From Hydractinia symbiolongicarpus (taxonomy: Eukaryota > Cnidaria > Hydrozoa > Anthoathecata > Hydractiniidae), in NCBI RefSeq assembly GCF_029227915.1, contig NC_079881.1:3970001-4034000 (forward strand): a stretch of 64,000 nucleotides of DNA, read 5' to 3'. The translations under genes and the position numbers were made by a program. The notes beneath the pieces were generated by a model. The model was not told where the DNA came from and did no database searches. It saw only the letters and a program-made list of their open reading frames with translations. Shown here one piece after another: positions 1-13,400 of the stretch (the stretch's first letter is position 1; each line of letters starts with the position of its first letter).

Positions 1-302
1 ACATAAATCTTTACAATGGTCAGTAACAAAAATTGCTTACTCCTGTACACTGCATGTAAAATCTGTTTTCAAGCAATGTGCACGGCTGGGAGTTTCAACA
101 AGTCGTAGTGAATAAAAATTGTAGGACAACTACTTGTAGGACAAAGAATATTCAAATGTAAATTAAATTTCACAAAGTTTAATGCCCACTAATTAAGTAC
201 TGTACAACTCACCCACAGTCGAATATTTCGCATAAATCCCCAATCACACAATAAAACATTCCGCATAAACCCCTATTCACACAATCATTCTATTATACAT
301 AC

Positions 303-1492
303 ATATTTATTGACAGGAATGATTGCACCTATTAGCGATAATATCTTCTCCTGCAATGATGATATTTTTTCTTCCTTAGCAGCTTCAGCCGTCTCCTCCT
401 TTTCTTTCGTTTCATTGTCTTCTTCCATGTCATCTTTATTATCATCTGCAGGTTTAGTTATCACAGCCTCAGGATGTTCTACATATCCTGGCGCAAGTGT
501 GACAGAGTCGGCCCATATTAAGGATGAGATAGGCAACAACACACCAGTGCCGGGAGGGGTAGTTGTAACATCAACAGTTTCCTCGACTTTTTCGGCATCG
601 TCATTGCTACTTCCTGTTTTAGTTGGATCAGGATTGGCTGAATCTAGGATATCATTACCAGATTGCTCTTCATTGCTTTTAGTAGCTTCATTCAGCAATT
701 TATCATCCAAGTTTTTGGTGTCTTCAGCACCACTAGCAATGGTGTCCTTAACTGAATCAGTTCTGTCACTTTCTGTTTTCGCAACTTCGTCAGCATTGTC
801 TTCTTCCAGATCCGGCAACGAGGTTATATTGTTTGCATCTTCATCCTTTTGTGCACCTTCAGAGTTTAAATCAAAATACGAATCGTCTTTAGCAAGAGTA
901 GGTTCTGATATTTGCGTCTCGGGAGGAGCAAGTGTTTCATCAACAGATGGAAAGTTTAACACTGTTTCTTTGTTTTCTTCACAATTAGTATCAAGCTCAG
1001 AAACACGAATCACTTGTTCTATGTCCTCAAATTTAACCTTGGAGTTTACCACCTTTGTGGTGTTTGTGTCTGAAGCAAGCTGATCTGCTGTAAGGGAAAA
1101 AAAAACAAAAAACATAATGTATAAAGAATACAAGTATATTATAAGTGAAAACACAATACTGACTCAGAGGTTGCAAAAGACACGACACCAGCTTTTCCAT
1201 GCAGTCCAAAAGCAATTGTCCTGCTTCTTTGATATATTCTTGCTCGCCATCTAAGAATAGATCGTAAGCTAACAATCCTGCCCTTCAATCCTTTTAAAAA
1301 CTTACTCTTATCATAACCCTGTATGCAATATAAAATGTGTAACTTCACACGAAATGTTGTAAATACCTTTGGATTTTCTATTTTGTATGGTTTCAGAAAG
1401 AGATAATGCCAAAGCACAAAACTGCATCCAGCTGTGATAGTGAATGTATGTTTGGAAGGCTGTACCACGGGATGGTTTTAGTGGAAATGAAC
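303..1492 (-). CDS. ZZEF1: ZZEF1 exons 52-54, including a long acidic exon
   Basis: Exons are 1367-1492, 1164-1268 and 303-1087, about residues 1724-2062. The first two encode conserved-looking helices (FQTYIHYHSWMQFCALALS; EAGQLLLDCMEKLVSCLL). The last, 785 bases, encodes about 261 residues rich in Asp, Glu, Ser and Thr, with low complexity and probably disordered, ending in SLIGAIIPVNKY. A consensus donor GTATGT lies at 302-297, so the exon is not terminal and the gene continues left; a stop codon occurs only after reading through this donor. Confidence 0.85.
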
Positions 1493-4400
1493 CTAAGAGA
1501 AAGAACATGACCAATAATGTGATTCACATCTTTGTGTAAGAAGTATGGGTGTAAGAAATTATAAATATGGTATACCTCGCGGTATAAGACGTGATCTTGT
1601 AACTGTATGGCTAGCATTGTGACTAAAATTTAATAAACAAAAAAGTGCTGACATTTCTAGTTTTGATTATGGATTATGGTCAGATGGATTTCCCTTGAAA
1701 CATCTAATTTCTCTAAAGAACAGAATGCAAACAACTTACCATGCAGGAAATGTGTTGCTGCGGTAGCATCCAAGACAGAGGTCAAAGTCGTGGCATTCAT
1801 TACAATGTATATGTGTTTCGATAATAAAAGCTCGACATCCATCACAGTTATACCTAAAATAGATGGCTTATTGAACCTTAGTCTTAGCATATATTTCTCA
1901 CATCACTTTTTTCGCACATCGAAAATCCTAGAGAGAATAAACCTCAGGCTTCACTGATTTACTAAGTTCAGGAGAAACAAAACTTTGAAGTGCAAAATAT
2001 AAACATTCAACAAATGTTTATGTCTCGCATACTGCATTACTTTTCTTTATTTTTGATGCGAAAGTTTGTGGTCGTGAAAGTTTGTTTCACTTAACTTAAA
2101 CATTAAACTTTTCACAATTTCTACCTGAGATCGATTACTTGGTGTTGTTCTGTGTGATTATCTGGTTTAGCATTTGAATTATAGCATTTAGAACACAAGT
2201 CCATATCTATACAGTTCAGACAACGATGGCGCCGTCCTTGTATTTGCTCCTGACACCCATCACACGTTATAACAACATCCAGGTCTGCAGAGTATCTAGC
2301 AATAAATAAGTTGATGTCGCGTTGAATATCAACAGGTGCTCCTTCCCTGTTTTTGTTGCACCATGCGTCGATGCTTTGATTTTTGGCTTCATTAAAGAAC
2401 TTCTTATGTCTTTCATACATCTTTAGCTCAGCTTCCTCGTCATCCTCGTTGTGAGTTAAATAAGCACCTTGAGGAAAAGGATAGAGAATGTTGATTGAAT
2501 TAAGATTCTCCAGTTGCAATCATATCATTTCGAAAGCACTCCTGCATTTTGAAGTGATGTTTAACAATAATTAATTAATAATATTGTGATTTATACCACT
2601 TTAAAACACATATAGTAATGATATTTTGTTTGACTCACCTTTTACACTGTGAATAAGTAGGTATGGGAGGTTGAGCTCAGAAACAAAATGGTAATCATAT
2701 GTTTTCCATTCCACATCCAAAAAGTGAAGTAAATAGGCTTGTGTGCATAGATACATTGGTGATGTCACACTAACAAATAATATATAAAAGATATTTGCGT
2801 TCTCATATATATTACAACAAAATTTTTAAATATTTGTGTTTTAAACGGACTATAATGCCTCTCATTCTCCACTAATAAAGTTCTAAGGTATTAGATTAAA
2901 ATGTACACTTGTTTAAGTGTGTATTTAAGCAGGTGGTTTATTCCTAAGATGAAGAAAAATGTGTAATATAGAAAACGATGTTCGAGATTTTCTACTTCCC
3001 ATAAAAAATTGGTTTAATTTCTTTGGTAAAAATTATAGAAAATGTTATTAATAAAATGAAAAGAAGCTTAGTTAAGAGGATTTCAATTTTTTTGGCTGCG
3101 TTTCCAGGTTTTCTGTTATATTTTTGCAAAATTTTTAGGTTCACACGAATATTTCAGAGTTTTTCTGTAGAGAATAATAGATATTCCAGATCTTCATGGA
3201 CACCTAGATCAAGGTCTGTCAGTATTTCAACCTGTACATAACTTTACAAGTTTTTAATACACTATAAAACTGTTTTTATATAAACTTGTGACTTTAAGTC
3301 AAACAATTGGAACAATATTATATACACCCTTGCTAAGTAAAGCGAACAGAGTCATTACGAGTAAGAAATAACACAAGGTTAAAAATAATTCACATATAGT
3401 AATTTATGGTTACAACTATAAGAATTTTTAGTGAAAAAATTCTCCAATTTCTGCCATAAACATCCGGAAACTTAGACACAAGTCACCTAGATGAGAATTC
3501 CTGTATTACAAGTAGTGACACTACACTGAAATAATACTTAGCAAAAATTAGTCAAGGAAAGAGGCTATTCGAAGATTTGAAACTACTATAAAATATTTTC
3601 TTATCGAATAATTTTTTAAGCTTGTTCGGTCTAATTTCAATGTCCTCAAGCTTTTCAAGGCCTAGCAAACTCTGTGTTTTGGCTTTTCCTGACTTTCTTG
3701 TTCCTTAATGTTTTTTTACTGTTACTTTATCTAAATTTTTAGAAATATGGCGGCCACCTTATTCCTAATATCTAATTAATTTCAAAAATAAAAACTTTTC
3801 TTTTCCTTAGACTTTCTTCTTTTATAGAAATCAAATTTACTGACTTCCTTGGTCCATACCATAAAAAAATATAAACAAAAGCAACCATCTTACCAGCTTT
3901 TTTGACTGCTCATATTTGCACTAAGTAATTCGCACAACTTTCTAATGAAGGCATAGAATGCTCTTCTTACACGATTCTCTAACTCCAAACCACAACCGTT
4001 GAGATAGTCACCGTAATGTGGTGGAAATTGATCTTGTGATACCAGCATGCTTTGCAAGAACAGGATACATGGTATCTAGATATTGCAACAAAACCTTCCA
4101 GTCATAGAGTAAAAAAACCTCAACATATATTGGAAGAATGAAATCATTCGTGTTCTTTGTTATGTTGTGATCATTAACCTAGAATAACCTCCAATTAGTT
4201 CCTATCAGTACTGCTGTAAGTAAGTCCTGCAAAGGAGATCTTTTTTATTTAGAGCTCTTGATCTATGGAAGTTGTGCCAACACCATCATCTAAGAGGTCA
4301 TTTACAAGTACCTGAAGTAAAACTCACTATAACTTTTTTTGTTCACACGTAAGATCAAAACTGGCATGAGGTCATGAACCAGCAATCGCCACCTTTAACA

Positions 4401-7400
4401 TTTTTTTAAAATTTTTTTTACATATCATACAACTAATAATTTATGTTCGTTGTATTTTCTATATATTCAAGGTGGATTTCGTGCCAGAGTGAAATATATT
4501 TTGCAATTACATGGTAAGATGTGTAAACCTTTACCACAAAATAAGTACTAAGCATACTGACACATAAGGTTAAGTATTTTCCTTCATGAAAATTTTACCA
4601 GTCTACGTGCGAATGGTTATTATTGTCATTTTAAATATTAACGCAGGATAGCTGCTTCAATGGGAAATGATGCAATAACGATATTATAATATCATTATTG
4701 CATCCTTTCCCATTGATATTGTGTAAATACATGTGAATAGACTGGATATGCATTGGCATTGATTCCCTAATTCCCTTGCATGGCACAGTTCGACCTGTAG
4801 CAATGGTACACAACTTGCTAAACACGCTAGTGTTGTGTTTGATGCACTGACCTCATAATGTCCAAGTCAATTTCCTAAGTGGTTTAAACACACCACCTTC
4901 CATATTAAAAGTGAATGTCTACCACGAAATCACCATTCGCCTAAAATTAGACAACATTGGCCACAACACCACTCCTATAACACGAAAGCCATCTCACCTG
5001 CAATAGCTCATTCTCGGTCATGTATGTGATATATTCAGATGCGTAGGTGTAAACATTTTCCACAGCTTTTGCATATTTCCGTCGATGCTGCAATAGTTCA
5101 TGTATTCTAAAACATAAATGAGTAAAACCTCAATAAAATTGTTCTCTCTTCCAAATAATTAATACTGCAAGAAAGCTGTTAACAATCATATCTTACTTTT
5201 TATGTGATAATGAATCATTGAGGATAAAATCTAGTATAAGTTGAAATGATGGATATTTCTCTGTTTGCTCGTCATAGTTGTGACTCTAAAGATATAAGGT
5301 GTATTATTTAAAATTTAAAAAAAGAAATGGACAGCCACCACTGGTGTTTAAATTGCAATAGACAAAAACTTTTGAAACTAATGCTAAGGAGCAGAACCCA
5401 GAAGTCAAAAATCTAAAGAAGTAATAACAAAGGATGCTAATATACAACTCTTATTACTGCTATGACACTTGGACCCAAAACTGTTTATATGTTTTAAACT
5501 TTTAGCTATTATTTCCATACACAGACAGTCTCTATAATAAAAACCGTTGTCTTTCTGTTTGTCTGTTTGTTACAGAAACACGAAATGCGATATATAAAGG
5601 ACGGGCAATCCCATGGATTTTCCTACGGGTTGACAGCTAGTACAATATAAATAATTCAGGAATTACAGATGCTTACACTTCGCTTCTCATTGTAACTATC
5701 TTGTCGAGTTATACGCGAGGCTCTGTTTAATGTTGATACGCGCCTTTCAAGATTATGACAAGACTGAAACACAATTGTTAAGTTGATCAATGTAATAAAG
5801 AATATAAGTTTAAGGATAATGGTAGCAACAAGTAGACATGAATATTTAAATGCTTCCACTAAATATTATTAGAACAATTTTGGGGAAAAAGCCTTTGCCT
5901 TTTAACACGTGGCAGTAAGAGAGATAAAGATAAATGCAGAAAAAATCTGAAATGACTATTCTAATCCTTGCTATTGGTGGAATCTTGTATCACCCAAACA
6001 TGTTGACACACAGAAATAAAAATAAGAAAACAAAGAGACTGAATGTTATAAAGTGTAGAACCTGTTTCCTTGACATAAACTTGGACAAGCCAGCAAATTT
6101 CAACAAAAAGAGAGCTTTCTCACGACAAGAAGTCACTAAAAAATAACGCATTTAAAAATTGGAGTAAGCACTGTGAAACAATCAAGTATCAATGCATATT
6201 AAACACCTTAAGGTACTTTTAAAACAACCTCCTCTACCCAAGTGTGATAGATTTTTTATCTATACTACTTTTTCGTAAGGTACTTTCAAAACAACCAAGT
6301 GTGATAATTGATTTTTTAACTATGTGGTATAGTTTTGCATTTTGCATTAGTTTTGCATAAGGAAGTGAATATGATACTGTTACTTGCACTTTTTCACATG
6401 ATATCACACTAAACTTTACTAAAAGACCTTTTTGTGTCTTATTAATAAGCATTACATTCCTTTATTTTTTTTCTAAAATAAGACACCAGTTTTGATGTGA
6501 TCATTTAGAATATCTTGATAAAAAAAAAATTGAGTATCTTTTTACCTGGACTATCGGGATCACAAGGTTTGTTTGCGTTCTCAGATGTACCATCTTCTTT
6601 TTGCACAAGAAGTTTTTGACGGCATTCAAGCTATATAAAAAAATCATGATGTATATATGCATAACTTATAATATTTATTAAAAATTATGTAAACAAACAA
6701 AAAACAACAACAGATTTTATCCTTACTAATGGTCTTCTAATACTTTCTGCTGCATTGTAAGCATTGATGATACTGAGTGGGATGTCTTTTGAAGAAGCAC
6801 TTTCATCAACTGTAAAGAGTAAGAGATCCTAAACTATGTAGTAGTATTGTGTATAAAACACATTCTGTATCTAAAATAATATTTTGGTATTGTTTAAGTT
6901 GTTATCCCAAGAATTTCAGTTTAACTTTAGTTTGATTATAAATTTGTTAGAATAACATAAGAAATACATAGTACAAATTTTAACTATAAGCAGCTTTTGG
7001 CAGTTTAAATACATACACCTAGACAATACTGTTCAAATTCTTATTAAGTGCTGTGCATTTAAAGTGTTGTAAGAAGACTTACAAAAGTTTGGAATTTGGT
7101 CTCGCAACTCTTGAGTATGCCACAACAGGGAAGCAAACACGGCCTTAACTGCCGCATCAAATAATTCTCCACCCATTTTGTGACCAACGTGTAATACCTG
7201 ACACCTAGGAACAATAAATAATGGAAATTTTTGCACATACTCTCATTTTGGAATTCACAGTTTTAAAAAGAATTAAAAACGTAGCAGCAATATGTGATTT
7301 CTGAAGGTAGGACTTTTGACTACCACTCATGGTATATCCAGAAGGGTTCGGCTACTCATAAAAAATGATACAAAATTTGTACGCCTCGGCTCTTCAAGCC

Positions 7401-10400
7401 TATGTATGGGATACATGCACTTAAAGAAGAATTGTAAAGCATGGTCACTGCACAGTACAAGTACAACTCCTGGTAATTGAAACCTCGATTTAATGAATGT
7501 TCAAGTCAAACGAAGCTTATGTTAAGTTGTATTTAGTCTAAAATAAGATTTTAATTCAAGTTAAAGCAATTTTTTCAAGAGATGGGCAACAGTCACTGGG
7601 AAATGGTGCCATCTTGGCGATTGAAAAAGTCATGCAAGTCTCTTAAAAATAAAATTTTCCTTGACAGACAACATTATTGATCTATATTACACCAGGAGTT
7701 AATAAAAGCCAAAAATAAAATAAAATCTAGAACTTATTTAGTCTTTGATTTCGTTTTCTCTAGTAAAAAGTTTAAGGGGGTTGAAAAATGGGTTGAGTTA
7801 AGAAATGTTCAAGTTATCCGAGGTTCGACTTAACCGGAGATTTTTACAAGAAAGTATTAACTAATGCATTTAATTAGAGAATTTAGAAATGATAATGAAA
7901 TAGAGTGGGTACCTGGCCAGAAACTCTTTGCTAGGACCTTCCTCACTAGCTGCCATGCTGCACAGGAATGAGTTAACACTGGAATCAGATGGATTACATC
8001 CCTGAAAGATAATGTCGTGATCATATTATTACTATTATTCTTGCAATTTTAGTGAGAAACTAAGGCTAACTGTCTGGATGCATCAATCGTTTGTTTTCTT
8101 CGACTAAGAGCCAGTGTTGTTTTAACACCTTTCAATTCATTCTGTGAATGTATGTGAAGAAGTTTACCAGTTCGAAATAATCAGAGTGACAACTCATTTT
8201 CACAAATTAAGATTATCCCAGGACTTTTCTGAAAAATTTGCAGGAGAAATTTTGTTTGACAAAAACAAATTTTAATTAGAAAAAAATGGAAAATATTTAA
8301 ATGCAAAAAATAATGCTAAAATTGAATCCATGCCAAAATTTTGAAGAATGAAAGTGATTCTGACTTAACATATAGAAAAAATTGCTAATATTTCTGGCTT
8401 TTTCCTGGCATTCTGATAATTTTTGACTTTCTGAAAAAGTGTACACTGATCTACTTACATGAAATCCAGAGAGTGATCGTTCCAATTTTCCAACCATATA
8501 ACCACCTCTAAAGAGGGAGCCCCACAACTCGCTATGAAGTAAAGCACGTTCGTCTTCATTCTCTTCAAATTTTGTTAGGTTCATACCAAAAGCTAAACAT
8601 TTATATAAAAACAACCCCACATTAAAATGAAATTGTGCTGCAAGAGAATTTCATTCATAATGACATAATGTTTAAAGCGTTTGACTAACTAACTAAGCTA
8701 CATAAACTTCCCTTGACTAATGTAATATGGTCTCAATACCAAGATGCAGGTCTGCTAAATAAACGCACCCAACTGCATCTTGAGTTTATTTTAAAATGCT
8801 CTTTTAACAACAAAACACACTAGAATTCTTTTAACTAAACATGATTTATCCTTTCCTAAGCATTGATGTTAAGTTTATAAACAAAGAAGTCAAACCCAAA
8901 AGGAGAATACCTGTACATCATTTGCATGTAAAAAGTATGAAAGATGATTGTATTAAAATATTAAAGATATATTCTGCCATTCAAATATTTTTTTAACGTT
9001 TTAGTGTATTAAAAATATTTGATAAGATCCCTGCTGAATATGTGCCTTGGCGGATAAGTACCCTGGGGTCTGGAGACTTCAAATAAGAGCCATGGAGACT
9101 TATTTTGTCACTCAGGGTAAATTGTAAGTAAATGTAAATTTAATACAGTTTATGATAATCTTAGTGAAATAGGACCTTTTCTTCAAATTTAGGATCACCT
9201 ACCCTTTTTAAAGTTCAAAGCATTCCCGCAAAAAATTCCAAAACATCTGGCAATATTTAACTGAAGGTCAAATATCCAACTGACTGCCACATCTGGGCTT
9301 CCTAGTGCGGAAACCTATGATACAAAATCAAAATCAAAAAGACATTTTAAAACGAAACAGAGAAATGGCTACCTAAAGAAAGTCAATGGCTACCTAATAG
9401 AAGTCAATACCTTGAATTTATATCCCCATTCAGTATTGCTTCCATCTGAATGAAAAAGGAAGTGGAGTCTCTGACCTTCAAAACTAACAACCTAAAAGAT
9501 ATAATGAACATAATTCTCAGAAAATGTGTTTGAAATAAAAAAGCTAATGTATTAGTTATCACACAATGTCAGGAAAAATATCAGAAAATTATTTGCAGCC
9601 ATTATTATATGTTCTCGTTTACATATTTCATAAGCCTTTAGGAAACTAAACAAGAACTAAAAAACAAGAAAGATATGACAAAAGTTTTCGGAAACAAGTG
9701 TGATAACTGTAATCTTTATTAGAAGTGGCAAAACAGCATCGCCTGTCAAATTCTCAGCAGCCAGAGTTCTGCTTTTGCAGATGTAAGGGGCAGGTGAGGA
9801 GCAGTAAAATTGCGTTAGTTGCAAATTTTACAATGTCTGTATTGTGTAAAATTAGCATGACAGCTGGCGAATTCCAGCAAAAAATAAACTATATAGACGT
9901 CAGTTAGAATTATTACAAAAAATAAAAAGGTGGATTTATTAGAGATTGGGAATATTAAAGATATAAAAATACAGAGTAAACACAGTATCCTTTCATACAA
10001 ATAAAATAAAATGGAATTGAATTGCAACCTTAGTATAACTATATTTTTTCATGTCAAATAGAAATGTGACACAGGTAGAAAGGTTTGTGTACTTACAGCT
10101 GGCCAACTATCTGTCCCAACATTTCGATCGAACTTTCGTTTACGACCACAGGAATCAGTGAACTCCAAATAGTCATAGCTAAATAATACGAATGTACCTT
10201 GACACACAAAAATTGCAGTTAAAAATAGAATATCTACATAATATTTTTTCTTTTATTTAAATCTCCTGAGGATGTTCATAAATTTTATGAATATCTTAAT
10301 TCTAAACATGCAAATATAACTTTTATTTTTGAAAAAGAAAATGATAGTAAATTAGCATTTTTAGATGTCCTTATTGATCATGGGCAAGGCACGTTTGTGA

Positions 10401-13400
10401 CTAATTTAAATCGCAAACTCATTTTTAGTGGAGTATATACAAATTTTATAGGTTTATTCCATTTAAATTCAAACAAGGTTTAATTTATTCGCTACTCTTT
10501 CGCTGTTTTCATACTACTTTTGTCTCAGAATCTTTCTCATCAAATATGGTCAACCTAAAGATCTGGTACTCCTTGCTCCCAAGAAAGAGCTGCTTCTTGT
10601 TTTACTGTTTTTAGGTAAGATTTCATTACAACTGAGAACGCGTTTGAATCGTCTATTTAAACAGAAGTTACCTCATTGTAACCTCAGGTTGATTTTCTCT
10701 TCCAAAAGACAGTTAAATAGTTGCTTTTACTTTAAGGACAGATTCCCAAATTATTAGGTGTAGTGGCTGCAACGTCACTTATTATGGCAAAACCAAGCAC
10801 CATTTTAAAGTTTGTATGTCTAAGCACTTAGGTATTTCTGCTCTTACTGGAAAACGCATCAAAGTTGGTCCCCAGACCACTTCTGTGTTCGATCATTTTC
10901 TGACGGCTGATCACTCTCCTGCTATGTTTCAAAACTTTTCCATCTGAACTCCTGAGTCAAATGACTTTAAACTCACTCTGATGGAGAGGATTCTTATACG
11001 TGACCGAACTATTCTTTATAATTTAGTTAAATCAATGCCTTTGGAATTATTTCAAAAATTCTATTGCTACCATTGTTATTTTTTGTACATTTTAAAGTAT
11101 CTAAGTGATCATGCCAACCTAAGAGTTAGCGAAAGCTCACTTTTTTAAAAAAAAATTGGAATGTCAGCTTGAATTAGTTATTTTTTTTCAACATCAATAT
11201 TTTAACTGAACTGCTCCTTCACAACAATCTACTCAAATATTTAAAAACAACTAACCGTCTCTCCGTTTGACATTTTGGATCAAACTCAACACAAAAGCTG
11301 GTACATCCAGGACAGTTAAAAACCTGTAACAAACATTATCATAATTACATATTTTAATAAAAGTTTCAGGAGGTCAAATAAGTAAAACAGATACAACATA
11401 TTTTTTGAAGATATGTTTTAGGACATAATGAACATCTGTAAATGGACAGAATTAAAAAGATGGTTTAATACTAAATTTATAAAGAGGAAATATGTTTGTA
11501 TCAACGACTATGTACAAAAATTCATCACAGAATTTTCTGCATATGCCATTGTTTTACAGTGATAATTAAGCTTCACTAGTCGTTAGCCTGTGGAAAAATC
11601 CACGGGTTCACCCGTCCTTTTTATACCGCACTGCGTGCGTCTTGCTACTTGCGCAGCTAAGCTACCATTTTGCGTGACAGATGGGCAGACGTATACAGGT
11701 ATTATAATATAGATAATAGCATCATAACTTTGATTTAGGAACACGCAGTCAGATAAAATTAACATATTTTATAAGCTAACAGAGCATTAAAGTATAATGG
11801 TCATTGGCTTTAAATGGGTCTTGTCATGACCCTGTTCATGCAGCTTTCCAACGTCACAGTATCTAAGAGGTTTGGGACATTTAAGATGATGTCGTAAATC
11901 TAGGAGTTTTGAGGGATTCTAGTAGAACTGGTCACCCATCAAAGGTTTTATTTTCCCTGTTAATCTGTGTAAAGAGTTTAAAAAAAAACGAATAAAAAAC
12001 TAAAACAAACAAATAAAAAAATCTAAGAACACAGCAAAAATAACAAAAATAAAAAATCATACCTTGGTAATATTCATGTTGTTTTCATACTCATGTTCAG
12101 ATTCCACTTCCCATTCTCTTAGTATTGTGTTCTCTTGATTCGATGAAGGAGAATAAGTATGACCTTGCAAGAACTTATCCGGTAGTGCGGCAGATATTTT
12201 ACCAAGTTTAAACGCCAAGGGCTGTAAATGCCGCAGTAATGGAATACAGTCAGTATCAATGGTGGAGAATAAGTTCAGGAATAAAACCTAAAAATTTATA
12301 AGATGGTTCAAACTACTTAGGCAAATTATTTCTGTCAGTAACGAGGGTATTTAAAAAACCCTATATTAGGGAAAAAATTTGCAGAAGTCCATCTGTGATA
12401 ACAAAAAACAAGAATTAATTACCAACTGTCTTATTGCAATTGATATGAAGGAACATTCTAACAAAACAATAAGCTTTACCTAAAAAATAAGTGTCATGCA
12501 ATTATGAATATTCAAACTCGCTAGATAAGCTTCCTAGAAAACATTGTAACAAATTATTTTTTGAGCCATTCCCAATATATTATGTTAGAAAAATTACACT
12601 TCTTGTGTACGATAATATTAAATAATAGGTAAAATGGAGAAATTTGAAAATCTCACATACTTTTTCTTCTGAATTCTCAAGCAACCCCAATGCCTCATTG
12701 GATTTATCACAAATCATGTCGATATCTGAACACCAGAAATAGGAAAATTAATAAAAGGGCTGAAAAAAGTTCAACAGCTTTAATTATTTACTTAAGCTAA
12801 GGGTGATTGAAATAATAGATATTTAATATTCTATTTAAAATTTTATAGATTTGTTAATATCCTTTAAATTCTTATAAAAATAATGTTAAATTATATCACA
12901 AACTTATCAGTGTATAAAAGACGGGTTGGAAATTAACCCTCTCCTGTACAATTCTTTATTTATAGAATTTCATTGCTCTGTCATAGCATTCATAGAAAAT
13001 ATTTAGACAGCAGACTGTTTTTAAACATGGTAACAACGTTAGAGAAGTAAAACTTTTAAAAGAATGCTTACATATTTTACAAAAAAGCAAGGACAGATGT
13101 ATCTACTAAAACAGTACTAATAGTAATTGTCTTGTGCAGACAAAGAAATAGACTTGTAGTTTAGAAGCTAAATCAAAATAATTAGGCCCAAATCGAAAAC
13201 TATTTCTTGGTAGAGATAGAGTTAAGCACAAACAAGGAATAAAATTACATTGAACAAGTATATGTACTGCCACATCTTTCACTTCGGTGTTCAAACATTG
13301 GAACTGACACCATGCTAGCAAACTTTTTTGCATTGCACACAATAACAACACCAAATTTGAAGGCATATCACAGTTAACTTCTTCTTTGATTTGTGAAGTG

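Noticed and set aside
310-1083. 257-codon Ser-rich open frame on the plus strand
   Set aside because: It is the exact antisense shadow of the acidic ZZEF1 exon; serine richness follows from reverse-complemented Glu/Asp/Thr codons, and the minus strand has matching splice sites.
5950-6120. Candidate missing ZZEF1 exon encoding SSLFVEICWLVQVYV
   Set aside because: Its borders would be phase 1 to phase 1, which does not repair the phase break, and its donor (GTTCTA) is weak.
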